Source: Lachnospiraceae bacterium
GTDB taxonomy: Bacteria > Bacillota_A > Clostridia > Lachnospirales > Lachnospiraceae
Direction: 5' to 3'
Assembly: GCA_024683935.1 (NCBI GenBank)
Contig: JAIKXV010000027.1
Coordinates: forward strand, 1 to 9,585
DNA length: 9,585 bases
Both the position numbers and the translations under genes were made by a program. Shown here one piece after another: positions 1 to 7,395 of this stretch. The notes beneath the pieces were generated by a model. That model searched no databases, was not told the origin of the DNA, and saw only the letters and a list, made by a program, of their open reading frames with translations. The first letter of the stretch is position 1. Every line of letters starts with the position of its first letter.

Positions 1-3
1 TCC

Positions 4-1020
4 CTACATATTCCTGTTCGTTTTGAATTTCAGGGAATCGCGGTTGGCTTTCTTTATAAAGTCCTCGTACGCTATCCTGAAAAGCCTTATAAAGACTGCT
101 GAGGGCAGTTTTTTATACAGGATCTTCTCTAATCTCAGCACGATCCCGTTGTCTGCCGGCTGCTTCACATAGTCATTCCACGGAGATATGGCTATATATT
201 TATCGAACAGATCGTTATCGGGATGCACGTTATTCTTGTGCCAGGGGAACTCGCCCACAAAACGGAAAAAGTGATAGATAACCGGGCTCGTAAGGGCCGA
301 TCTCATTTCTTCCGGCGAGTAAAAACCTTTTCCGCCAAAGGTACGGAAGTAGGATCTTAAGGAAAACGCCAGATATACGGGCTGTATATTGTACCTCGGG
401 CTGAGCTTCATTATCTCACCCTTCAATACCACATTGATAAGATCCTGATCCGGAGACGGATACCAGGCACGGACGTTTTTCACATGATCCGCTATCCTCT
501 CGGAACAGCGCATGCTTCTCCACCTTTTCATATCGAAAAGGATCACTCCGGAATTATAATAAAAGTCCGCCATATCAAAATTCAGACGCTTTTTATGCTT
601 GCGGACAAGGGAATCCATACACATGGCTATGGGATGGCCGCCCATGTCTATCTCCAGCAGGGGATCCAGCTTTCCTGTAACAATGGTGTCCGCATCCAGA
701 TAAAGCAGCCTGTCTATATCCTCATTTAATATGAAAGACAGAAAGAGCCGCATATTAGCGGCGTAGGAACCCCTGTAGCTTGGCATATGCATTTCCTTCA
801 TAAGGGCAATGAGATTCTCTGTCCTTACAAAATTGAGCTGTCTTCCGTACTGGGCTGACAGGGTTCTGAGCCTCTGGCTGGAAAAATCCGAAAGATCCTC
901 TCCGAGGATAAAGATATGTATCCTGTCGAGGTGCTTATTATTTTCCAGAAGGCTGGTAATGCTGGCGCCTGCATAGGGGGCGTATTTTTCGTTAAACTGG
1001 TAAAGAACGTTAAGAGTCAT
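4..1020 (-). CDS. GT8 family glycosyltransferase (LgtC-like)
   Basis: The protein has 338 residues from the ATG at 1020. This start gives MTLNVLYQFNEKYAPYAG, the normal GT8 N-terminus, and an 11-bp overlap with the GT2 gene. A longer frame from a TTG at 1065 would add 15 basic residues and overlap by 56 bp, so it is less likely. YLDADTIV holds the metal-binding DAD (109 to 111), followed by YYNSGVILFD (NSG 156 to 158), PSPDQDLIN (191 to 193) and a late His250, Gly256, Pro259-Trp260 set equivalent to the family HxxGxxKPW motif, although spaced differently. These are retaining transferases that use UDP-glucose, UDP-galactose or similar donors. The tail after about 298 is rich in Lys, Arg and aromatic residues, as in LgtC, where the tail helps bind the inner membrane face. 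It probably adds a sugar to a lipid-linked glycan. It is the last complete gene in the window, and its stop lies 3 bases from the edge. Confidence 0.92.
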   Translation of the reverse strand: MTLNVLYQFNEKYAPYAGASITSLLENNKHLDRIHIFILGEDLSDFSSQRLRTLSAQYGRQLNFVRTENLIALMKEMHMPSYRGSYAANMRLFLSFILNEDIDRLLYLDADTIVTGKLDPLLEIDMGGHPIAMCMDSLVRKHKKRLNFDMADFYYNSGVILFDMKRWRSMRCSERIADHVKNVRAWYPSPDQDLINVVLKGEIMKLSPRYNIQPVYLAFSLRSYFRTFGGKGFYSPEEMRSALTSPVIYHFFRFVGEFPWHKNNVHPDNDLFDKYIAISPWNDYVKQPADNGIVLRLEKILYKKLPSAVFIRLFRIAYEDFIKKANRDSLKFKTNRNM

Positions 1021-2020
1021 TATCCGTCTGTCCCGTTTCTTCATCTTCAGGTGTTTCAACGTCAAAATTCAGCCGTTTTTCCTCCACCACCAGAGGCCGG
1101 TGCATGATACGCGTATTGATGTTCAGTATGTATTCTCCCATGAACCCGATAAAGAAAAGCTGCAGGGATCCGATAAGGAACACTCCTATCAGCATGGGAG
1201 CGTACCCTGCGGAAAAGCTGTACCAGTGAGTCAGCTTCATGACAGTATAGTATATTGCGATAACAAAACTCACCAGCCCTGCGAAGAATCCGAAAAAGGT
1301 GGCAAGTCTCAGTCCCACCTTGGTATATGAGGTAATGGAAAGCATGGCAGCGTCATAGAGCTTGTAGAAATTATTGCTGGTCTGACCTGCCCGGCGCTTG
1401 GGCTGAACGAAAGGTATTTCCTTTCTCTTAAAATTGTATTCCGCAACTATGCCCCGGAGGAAGGGTATGGGGTCATCCAGCTTCCTTAAGAGGCTTATGA
1501 ACGAACTGTCATAGAGACCTGTACCGGTGAAATTCTCTATCATCTTCACATCGGACATATTCCGTATGATCCTGTAATAGAGCGTGCGGAGAAAATAGAT
1601 AAAACCGTTTTCCTTGCTTCCGGTCTTTATCGCACTCACTATCTTGTATCCGTTCTCCCACTCCCGGACAAACTGCGGTATCAGCTCCGGAGGATCCTGA
1701 AAATCGCAGGCCATGGAAATGGTACAGTCGCCGCTTGTCTGGCACATGCCGTAAAAGGGCGAATTGAACTGGCCGAAATTGGTTACATTAAAGATTGCTT
1801 TTATCTTCTTATTTCCGGCGCATATCCTTGTCAGCTCATCTCTGGTGCCGTCAGTAGAGAAATTGTCAATAAAAAGGAGCTCATAATCATATTCCTGAAG
1901 CTCCGTCGTCATTATCTCAACTATACGGTCACTGATCGGCCCTACATTTTCCACTTCGTTATAGCAGGGGATCATTATACTGATGACTTTTTTTCTGTTT
2001 TTGCTGCTTTCAGAACTCAT
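1010..2020 (-). CDS. GtrB/CsbB-like GT2 glycosyltransferase with two C-terminal membrane helices
   Basis: The protein has 336 residues. Its GT-A domain starts ISIMIPCYNEVENV (about 14 to 27), followed by LLFIDNFSTDGT (sugar-nucleotide binding), NFGQFNSPFYGM and CDFQDPPEL (Asp106, Asp109). The first Asp of the usual DADLQD motif is Ala here, a variation I recall in other members of this family. Two hydrophobic segments follow, at about 233 to 260 and 275 to 298 (ending MGEYILNINTR), then an acidic tail. That layout matches polyprenyl-phosphate glycosyltransferases (GtrB, CsbB, DPM1-like), which load a single sugar onto undecaprenyl phosphate at the inner membrane face. Together with the YfhO-family protein upstream it would form two parts of a three-part glycosylation system, with the GtrA/GtcA-like flippase not visible in this window. 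The start follows the previous stop by 3 bp. The ribosome binding site is weak (AGAAG about 9 bases upstream). Confidence 0.9.
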   Translation of the reverse strand: MSSESSKNRKKVISIMIPCYNEVENVGPISDRIVEIMTTELQEYDYELLFIDNFSTDGTRDELTRICAGNKKIKAIFNVTNFGQFNSPFYGMCQTSGDCTISMACDFQDPPELIPQFVREWENGYKIVSAIKTGSKENGFIYFLRTLYYRIIRNMSDVKMIENFTGTGLYDSSFISLLRKLDDPIPFLRGIVAEYNFKRKEIPFVQPKRRAGQTSNNFYKLYDAAMLSITSYTKVGLRLATFFGFFAGLVSFVIAIYYTVMKLTHWYSFSAGYAPMLIGVFLIGSLQLFFIGFMGEYILNINTRIMHRPLVVEEKRLNFDVETPEDEETGQTDNDS

Positions 2021-2023
2021 GTA

Positions 2024-3832
2024 TTATATCTTCTGTGCTTCCTTCCTGACTGCTTCATATTCTTTCTTCGGAAGGAAGGGGAACATATCATCAAGGGGCG
2101 CAGATACTATTGTCCCGTCCTTCATTACTTTTGAGGAAGTCTTCGGTTCAAAATCCTGCTGCCAGTCCAAAAGAGCTTCAATGATCACAGGACCTTCCGT
2201 ATCAAACGCATTTTTAAGCCTGCTGTCCGCGGTCTTCAGCGAATCGATCTTAACATATGAAAGACCGAAAGCAGAAGCTATCTTCTTCAGATCCGGGAAG
2301 GATACTCCGCTGTTCTTATCTATGCCCACGTGCTCCCTGCCGGAGAAAAGGTTTTTCTGTGTCTGTCTTATGGAATGGTATCCGTTATTATTCAGTATGA
2401 TTATCTTAATATCAAATCCGTTATGCACGATGGTCTGCAGCTCCTGCATATTCATCATAAAGGAACCGTCGCCGTCGATACAGATTATCCGCTTCCCGCT
2501 GCCGGATGCCGCAGCTCCGAGCGCGGCCGGGAGTGCAAATCCCATTTCCGCAGATCCGGAATTCGTGAATACCCGCATGCCTTTTTTCAGCTTCAGAGTC
2601 TGGAAAACCTGCACACAGGCAGCTCCGTTTCCGCAGATCACCGCATCGGAAGCCTCCAGGTTTTCCGAAACCCGGTCCAAAAATGCATAAGGATTCATCG
2701 GCTTCACTTTTTCATAATACTCAGGAATGACCGTAGGATAACGCTTCATCAGGTTTTTACACCATTTAAGCCACTCGGTATGATCGCCGATCTCATCCAC
2801 TGCCGCATGGGCGAGCTCCGCACACACATCCTTTACATCCGCATGAATCGGCATGTCTATCTTTACGGTTGGTTTACATAATTCATTTTCATCAATGTCC
2901 ACCTGGATCTTATAGGCATTTTCAGCGAACTGGTGCTTATTGTAGCTGATATTCCTGATATTCATCCTGCAGCCTAAGACTATTAAGAGATCCGCAGCCT
3001 GAACGATAAAGTTGGCAGCCCTCTGCCCCACCGTTCCGGGAATACCCACATAGTACGGATTATTATCCCATAGAAGATCCTGGGCATTCCAGCAGGTAAG
3101 TACGGGAACCCTTAAAGCACTGGTGGTCTCGATGAATTCCTTATATGCTTCACCTAGTCTTATCCCCTCCCCGGCGAGTATCACCGGACGTCTCGAATCT
3201 TCAAGCTTTTCCAGTATCTTATCTGCGTCGGATTTATCAAAAACCGGCTGCTCCTTTATTTCCGTATTCTTCTTTTCAAAGCCCGTAAGCTGGTCAGTAT
3301 CTACCACGGCTCCCTGGATATCGAGGGGCACATCTATCCATACAGGGCCTCTCCTCCCGTGGGTAGCGAGATACCAGGCCTTTTCCAGCTGATACCTTAT
3401 CTCATTGGGATTGGTGATCATTACCGCAAACTTTGTTATGGGCTCAACCACACTGACTATGTCGCATTCCTGATCACCGAGCTGCCTTAAGGGAGTACCG
3501 GTATACCTGATGGTGGTCTCTCTCTTTACCTGTCCCGAAACGACAAACATGGGAACAGAATCCACAAAACAGTCAAAAACTCCGGTTATGGCATTTGTGC
3601 CGCCCGGACCGCTGGTCACGCAAACAGCCGCCACCTTTCCGGTAAGCCTTGTATATCCTTCCGCCGCAATGGCTGATCCCTGTTCATGATGGTTATATAC
3701 ACAGTGCAGCTTCTCATGATGCCCGAAAGCATCATTTAAGTGCATGGCACCGCCGCCGGTCACGGTAAAGACCGTGTCCACCTTATGATTAACCAGAAAA
3801 TCTGCTATGTATTCGGAGATTTTTATCTTCAT
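2024..3832 (-). CDS. Thiamine-diphosphate enzyme, acetolactate synthase-like (possible YerE-type sugar acyltransferase)
   Basis: The protein has 602 residues with the three-domain ThDP layout. The N-terminal PYR domain carries HHEQGSAIAAEGYTR, where Glu50 is the cofactor-activating Glu, then SGPGGTNAITG and VVSGQV. The central domain (about 200 to 335) has GIPGTVGQRAAN and QAADLLIVLGCRMNIRN, resembling the FAD-associated middle domain of acetolactate synthase. The C-terminal PP domain has IDGDGSFMMNMQEL (Asp455) and LNNNGYHSIRQ (Asn481 to 483), the Mg-ThDP motif. Such enzymes decarboxylate a 2-keto acid, normally pyruvate, and add the acyl anion to a carbonyl acceptor. Where acetolactate synthases have AFQE, this protein reads GDQE (119 to 122), so the Phe linked to pyruvate handling appears to be Asp. 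No small regulatory IlvN-type subunit is nearby. With rfbH in the same operon, the best guess is acyl branching of a keto sugar, as YerE does for yersiniose. A 3-bp gap separates it from the GT2 gene downstream. Confidence 0.87.
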   Translation of the reverse strand: MKIKISEYIADFLVNHKVDTVFTVTGGGAMHLNDAFGHHEKLHCVYNHHEQGSAIAAEGYTRLTGKVAAVCVTSGPGGTNAITGVFDCFVDSVPMFVVSGQVKRETTIRYTGTPLRQLGDQECDIVSVVEPITKFAVMITNPNEIRYQLEKAWYLATHGRRGPVWIDVPLDIQGAVVDTDQLTGFEKKNTEIKEQPVFDKSDADKILEKLEDSRRPVILAGEGIRLGEAYKEFIETTSALRVPVLTCWNAQDLLWDNNPYYVGIPGTVGQRAANFIVQAADLLIVLGCRMNIRNISYNKHQFAENAYKIQVDIDENELCKPTVKIDMPIHADVKDVCAELAHAAVDEIGDHTEWLKWCKNLMKRYPTVIPEYYEKVKPMNPYAFLDRVSENLEASDAVICGNGAACVQVFQTLKLKKGMRVFTNSGSAEMGFALPAALGAAASGSGKRIICIDGDGSFMMNMQELQTIVHNGFDIKIIILNNNGYHSIRQTQKNLFSGREHVGIDKNSGVSFPDLKKIASAFGLSYVKIDSLKTADSRLKNAFDTEGPVIIEALLDWQQDFEPKTSSKVMKDGTIVSAPLDDMFPFLPKKEYEAVRKEAQKI

Positions 3833-3895
3833 GCTTACAGTATTCCGTATAAATCCTTATTTCGGAAAGGCTCTTATCTTCACTCAGAATGACAA
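3833..3895 (-). other. 63-bp spacer, the only noncoding gap between genes
   Basis: All other junctions overlap or are 3 bp apart, so this spacer between the YfhO-family gene and the ThDP enzyme gene is the one place in the window with room for a regulatory site. It is fairly AT-rich. I see no convincing -35/-10 pair and no hairpin followed by a T run, so neither a promoter nor an intrinsic terminator is supported. It contains the imperfect hairpin listed separately. Confidence 0.7.
3843..3867 (-). promoter_or_regulatory. Imperfect hairpin just upstream of the ThDP enzyme start
   Basis: Read on the minus strand, TTCCG then AAAT form the 5' arm, AAGG is the loop, and ATTT then CGGAA form the 3' arm, with a 3-base ATA bulge on the 3' side. 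The GGAA of the 3' arm lies 10 bases before the ATG and is the best nearby ribosome-binding candidate, so folding could partly hide it. No T run follows, so it is not a standard terminator. The pairing is seen directly. Any role in translation or RNA processing is inference. Confidence 0.4.
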
Positions 3896-6703
3896 TTAAT
3901 GACTGCGTTTCTTTCCATAACAAAATAATACCATAAAGAGCATTATTATTCCAAGTATGCCCATAATTACACCTGTTCTGAAATACGGCGTTTCGTATTT
4001 CAGTATTATTTCATGTTCTCCGGCTGCAACAGGAAGCGCCATATACATAAGATCAGCTCTGTATATATCCGCCTCGTTTCCGTCAACAAAGGCTTTCCAT
4101 CCGATACTGTACGGAACCGAAAGCATGAGGAGCTTATTCTTATCAACGGCTATCCTCCCCCTGATCTCATCCTGAATAACCTCAATATCTGTCATGGGAT
4201 CTTCTCCCAGTTTACTGATCTTGTCCGTGATGACCGGGACAGCCTGGCTGCGGATCCCGATGGCATCAAAGGAATATACCCCGGGCTGCTTAAATGTAAT
4301 GGTAAGACTCTGATCGCCGCCTTCTGCTTCTCCCAGGTCTATCAGAAAATCATGCCGTCCGCAGTACAGATCATTTGAAGGACTGTACAGCTCGATTATC
4401 TGCTCATGGTCATTATGGACTATCATCATACCGGTTGCGGAAGGTCTGGCATCCGTAGTGCTTTTATCCCTTACAATGGCCTGCTCATAGGGAGTAAGAG
4501 TTCCCCAGGCGCTGTCAGTATACATTTCTCTTTCCTTATATCCGTTAAACCAGAGATTCTTGAAGTAAAAACAGGTTTCCGAATCCGGACTTCCCGTAAA
4601 ATGAACCGTTACACTGGCATTTCTCCTTACCGTAAAGGAATTAGAGGTGATATCCATATCCCCGCTTCCTTCAATACCTGTAATGACATCGGCGGATTCG
4701 TCTGTGAAACCGGTTTCCGGGATTCCTGCATCCTTTATTGATCCGATATCTTTATCTTCTATAACCGCACCGGTAATAAGCGCATTCCGCCGTCCGGTGA
4801 TCTCAGCCGCGTCAAATTCTGACCTTGGAATGTATTCGTCAACAGCAAATCCGAGAGGGAGCGCATTTTCATTTACAAATATCTCTGCCTCTCCCGAAGC
4901 TGTTTCAGCCTCTGAAATCGGTCTGAAACCATGCGGCACTTTCCAGGTACTGTCTTTACCCGCAATATAATATTTCACATTTGCCAGAGTCTCAGGTCCG
5001 GTTCCCGAGCCGGCGCCCTCATAATCGAATTCATTCTTGCAGTTCAGATACATCCCGTTAATATAATCCGATATATATGAACTCGTCAGGGAAAAATAAT
5101 ACTGGGTACCCTTCAGCCCGTTCTGTATTGAGCTGTTGAGGATACGTTCCACTCCTGCGATCTCAGTCCTGAAAAAAGAATCATCTCCGGCATCTGCGAT
5201 AATACCGGTGATACTGTCATCCAGAAGATCCATGTTGGATTTCCGAAAATCATAGTATTCATCCAGCGAATCGTTTTCCGCCGTAGAATATTCATACCAT
5301 CCGTTGAAAAACAGCGAGATCAGCGCCACTCCAAGAATGACCGGCTTGAAGAGCCCCCTCGGCGTATCCTCCCGCATAAGGATCATCATTGTAACCAGCA
5401 GCAAAACCATTGACAGCAGGGATTCCTCGCTTCGCACAAAGAAAAAGGCTGTTCCAAAACAGATCAGCACGATAACGATCCTCAAAAGCCTGCTCTTCTT
5501 CCCCGCATCAAATTTTTCAAGCCTGCTTAAAACAGCAGCTGTGACCATGGCGGTGCACAGAGCATATGCAAAGATCCAGCGGTTCACCACATAAGCAAAT
5601 CCATTCAGCATAAAACCACAGAAGGGGATCATTGCAAACAGGGTAAGTACCGCAAAACGTAATCTGAGTCTTTTCAGTTCCTTATCCCCAAAATCATCTG
5701 TTAGCAGTATAAGCACGGAAAAGGCACCTATAACCGTATATCCCAGCAGCGTCCAGTTTGTTGCCCTTCTGGTTATCATGAAATCAGCGATAAGCATCGG
5801 GTAGTGTTTGAAGGAATATAAGAGATTGACGGTCTTCTCAGCCGCCAGTCTTTTGGATGACAGGAGAACATTTAAGACCGGTAGCAGTATAAAAGCAGAC
5901 AGCAAAAAGGAATTGATACCGTAAAGCAGGAATTCACAGAACCTCTTAAAAAGATCAGCGGCATAGGTCTTTATACTCTGCCTTTCCCCGTATCTGTCCT
6001 GTTCTTCGCAGATAAACAGGTGAATGATATAAAATACAGCCAGCAGCACTTCCATATACAGGAAATAGAAATTTGCCGCCGCCGCTGCCGCCACCGAAAT
6101 GATAAAGATAAGAGGGGACTTTTTCTTAAATATCCTGTCCACTCCGTATATTATCCAGGGAAAATAACAAACGGGCACCATGAATATACCGTGCATCAGC
6201 CCGAGAACCAGACTGAAGGCTGAAAAGCAGTAGATCACGGATCCTATCAGCGTATAAAAACGGCTGTTACCCCTTTCCAGGGAAATAAATGAGAACCCGA
6301 GTCCGCCTATGTAAGCCCTGAGAAAAAAGAGGAAGGCATAAAAGAATTCCATCAGGGAAACAGGCACAATAACTGACAATAATGTAAGTGGATCCCCTAT
6401 GGCATAGTAATGAAGGGTCGTAATGATATCCGATCCGTAGCCGATGGAAAAATCCCACATAGGGAGTACAAATCTGTGTTCACTTATCAGGGTATGAAGG
6501 ATATTCTTCAGATACTTCGCATAATACAGCAGCCCGTTATAATGCTGCTTTATTCCGTCCTGCTCCCAGATAAAGCTCTTATGAAAAGCCGGAAAATACC
6601 AGAACATAAGCACTGCGGCAAAGCAGAAAAAGACAGTGTAAGCAACGAAATATGAATATTTTTTAGCTTTGAAATTATTGTAAAGGGAATAGATCCTGCT
6701 CAT
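3896..6703 (-). CDS. YfhO-family multi-pass membrane protein, probable GT-C-type glycosyltransferase
   Basis: The protein has 935 residues. A first membrane segment at about 17 to 38 is followed by an outside loop with WEQDGIKQHYN. Asp49 there fits the catalytic Asp of GT-C enzymes. GDPLTLL near 103, about a dozen hydrophobic helices up to about 468, and the family-typical NRW at 374 to 376 follow. Residues about 470 to 905 are a large soluble, presumably extracytoplasmic, domain. A last helix (about 908 to 928) and a basic tail (CYGKKRSH) close the protein. The stretch VPYSIGWKAFVDGNEADIY and AGEHEIILKYETPYF before the last helix is the usual YfhO ending. In Bacillus, Listeria and Staphylococcus, YfhO proteins transfer a sugar from an undecaprenyl-phosphate carrier to lipoteichoic acid, working with a CsbB-like GT2 and a GtcA-like flippase. 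A GT2 of that type lies two genes downstream. The acceptor here is unknown. The start is fixed by the ATGA overlap with the HAD gene. The codons around 6074 to 6096 are GC-rich because they encode an alanine run in a helix. Confidence 0.88.
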   Translation of the reverse strand: MSRIYSLYNNFKAKKYSYFVAYTVFFCFAAVLMFWYFPAFHKSFIWEQDGIKQHYNGLLYYAKYLKNILHTLISEHRFVLPMWDFSIGYGSDIITTLHYYAIGDPLTLLSVIVPVSLMEFFYAFLFFLRAYIGGLGFSFISLERGNSRFYTLIGSVIYCFSAFSLVLGLMHGIFMVPVCYFPWIIYGVDRIFKKKSPLIFIISVAAAAAANFYFLYMEVLLAVFYIIHLFICEEQDRYGERQSIKTYAADLFKRFCEFLLYGINSFLLSAFILLPVLNVLLSSKRLAAEKTVNLLYSFKHYPMLIADFMITRRATNWTLLGYTVIGAFSVLILLTDDFGDKELKRLRLRFAVLTLFAMIPFCGFMLNGFAYVVNRWIFAYALCTAMVTAAVLSRLEKFDAGKKSRLLRIVIVLICFGTAFFFVRSEESLLSMVLLLVTMMILMREDTPRGLFKPVILGVALISLFFNGWYEYSTAENDSLDEYYDFRKSNMDLLDDSITGIIADAGDDSFFRTEIAGVERILNSSIQNGLKGTQYYFSLTSSYISDYINGMYLNCKNEFDYEGAGSGTGPETLANVKYYIAGKDSTWKVPHGFRPISEAETASGEAEIFVNENALPLGFAVDEYIPRSEFDAAEITGRRNALITGAVIEDKDIGSIKDAGIPETGFTDESADVITGIEGSGDMDITSNSFTVRRNASVTVHFTGSPDSETCFYFKNLWFNGYKEREMYTDSAWGTLTPYEQAIVRDKSTTDARPSATGMMIVHNDHEQIIELYSPSNDLYCGRHDFLIDLGEAEGGDQSLTITFKQPGVYSFDAIGIRSQAVPVITDKISKLGEDPMTDIEVIQDEIRGRIAVDKNKLLMLSVPYSIGWKAFVDGNEADIYRADLMYMALPVAAGEHEIILKYETPYFRTGVIMGILGIIMLFMVLFCYGKKRSH
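3978..4003. repeat. Perfect 10-bp inverted repeat inside the end of the YfhO-family gene
   Basis: Arms ctgaaatacg (3978 to 3987) and cgtatttcag (3994 to 4003) are exact reverse complements around a 6-base loop. On the coding strand they encode LKYETPYF near residues 900 to 907, just before the last membrane helix. The stem is AT-leaning and has no T run after it, so it does not look like a terminator. It lies about 80 bp before the stop and could form an RNA hairpin close to the 63-bp spacer. Confidence 0.6.
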
Positions 6704-7395
6704 GACCTGTTTTCATTATACCTGGTTATTATATGATATACCTCTTCCGGCGTATCAGCCGTACCGATATTCGGATATGCATCCACATCTTTTCTGCTCT
6801 TGAAACCATAGCCGTATGTCACGCCTATAAATAAACTGCCTGCCTTTTCGGCCCCTATGGAATCGAAATCCGTATCTCCCACCAGCACCGCTTCGCTCTC
6901 ATCGATCGAGAGATGCTCGCAGCTCATACGGATAGTATCATGCTTCTTGATATTATCCAGGGCATCGGTGCCGACTATGCTGCTGAAAAGACCGCTCATC
7001 TCATACTTTTTAACTATCCGCTCCGCCATATCCTGTTTTTTCAGGGTGCATACCCCCAGGATAAGTCCGTCGGCCTTCAGCCTGTCTAAGGTTGAGAAAA
7101 GCCCTTCATAGGGATCGCAGAGCTCCACATATCCCTTTTCCCTGTATATCTTTCTGAACAGGTTTGCGGTTTCCACAGCCTCCTCTTCGGGAAGTCCGCA
7201 GACATCCCTGAAGCTGTACTGTATCGGCGGTCCTATGAAATTATCTATGACACCCGGCTCCAATGCGGGGAGCTTTTTTATTTTTAGAGTCTCTCCGACT
7301 GCAACATCTATTCCGGGCTTTGTATCAAAAAGTGTCCCGTCCATATCCCAGAACACGGCTTTTATAGGTTTACATAATTTATTATTGGTTGACAT
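6700..7395 (-). CDS. HAD-superfamily phosphatase, phosphoglycolate phosphatase-like
   Basis: This is a 231-residue cytosolic hydrolase with all four HAD motifs. Motif I is FWDMDGTLFD (nucleophile Asp17, acid/base Asp19). Motif II is GVCTLKK (Thr117). The motif III lysine lies in the KKHD stretch (150 to 151), and motif IV is VGDTDFDSIGA (Asp174, Asp178, Mg2+ ligands). FIGPPIQYSF in the helical cap is typical of the Gph/PGP-like subgroup that takes small phosphorylated substrates. The start lies 14 bp inside the end of the aldolase gene, and the stop overlaps the YfhO-family start by ATGA, so it is an integral operon member. Its likely job is to remove a phosphate from a sugar or keto-acid intermediate made by the neighbouring aldolase. 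That is inference from position, since HAD substrate choice cannot be read from motifs. Housekeeping phosphoglycolate phosphatase is the main alternative. Confidence 0.88.
   Translation of the reverse strand: MSTNNKLCKPIKAVFWDMDGTLFDTKPGIDVAVGETLKIKKLPALEPGVIDNFIGPPIQYSFRDVCGLPEEEAVETANLFRKIYREKGYVELCDPYEGLFSTLDRLKADGLILGVCTLKKQDMAERIVKKYEMSGLFSSIVGTDALDNIKKHDTIRMSCEHLSIDESEAVLVGDTDFDSIGAEKAGSLFIGVTYGYGFKSRKDVDAYPNIGTADTPEEVYHIITRYNENRS

Noticed and set aside
1021..1065. Upstream TTG and ATG codons that would lengthen the GT8 protein by up to 15 residues
   Set aside because: They have no better ribosome binding site, overlap the GT2 gene by up to 56 bp, and add a basic tail not typical of GT8 proteins. 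The ATG at 1020 gives the usual N-terminus.
2022..2027. TATAAT just before the GT2 start, with similar boxes before the HAD start (7397 to 7402) and the YfhO-family start (6715 to 6720)
   Set aside because: No matching -35 box is seen at 16 to 18 bp from any of them, and each overlaps coding or stop codons of the previous gene. AT-rich codons explain them.
1983..2690. Plus-strand open frame of 235 codons
   Set aside because: It lies opposite the well-supported ThDP enzyme and GT2 genes, shows no recognisable motif, and has a low-complexity Ser/Phe-rich composition typical of antisense frames.
2024..3832. Calling the ThDP enzyme a housekeeping acetolactate synthase (ilvB)
   Set aside because: The AFQE segment is changed to GDQE, no IlvN-like small subunit or other branched-chain amino acid gene is nearby, and all neighbours are polysaccharide genes.
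6074..6096. GCC/GCT triplet-like repeat resembling a microsatellite
   Set aside because: It encodes an alanine run inside a membrane helix of the YfhO-family protein, in frame and with mixed codons.
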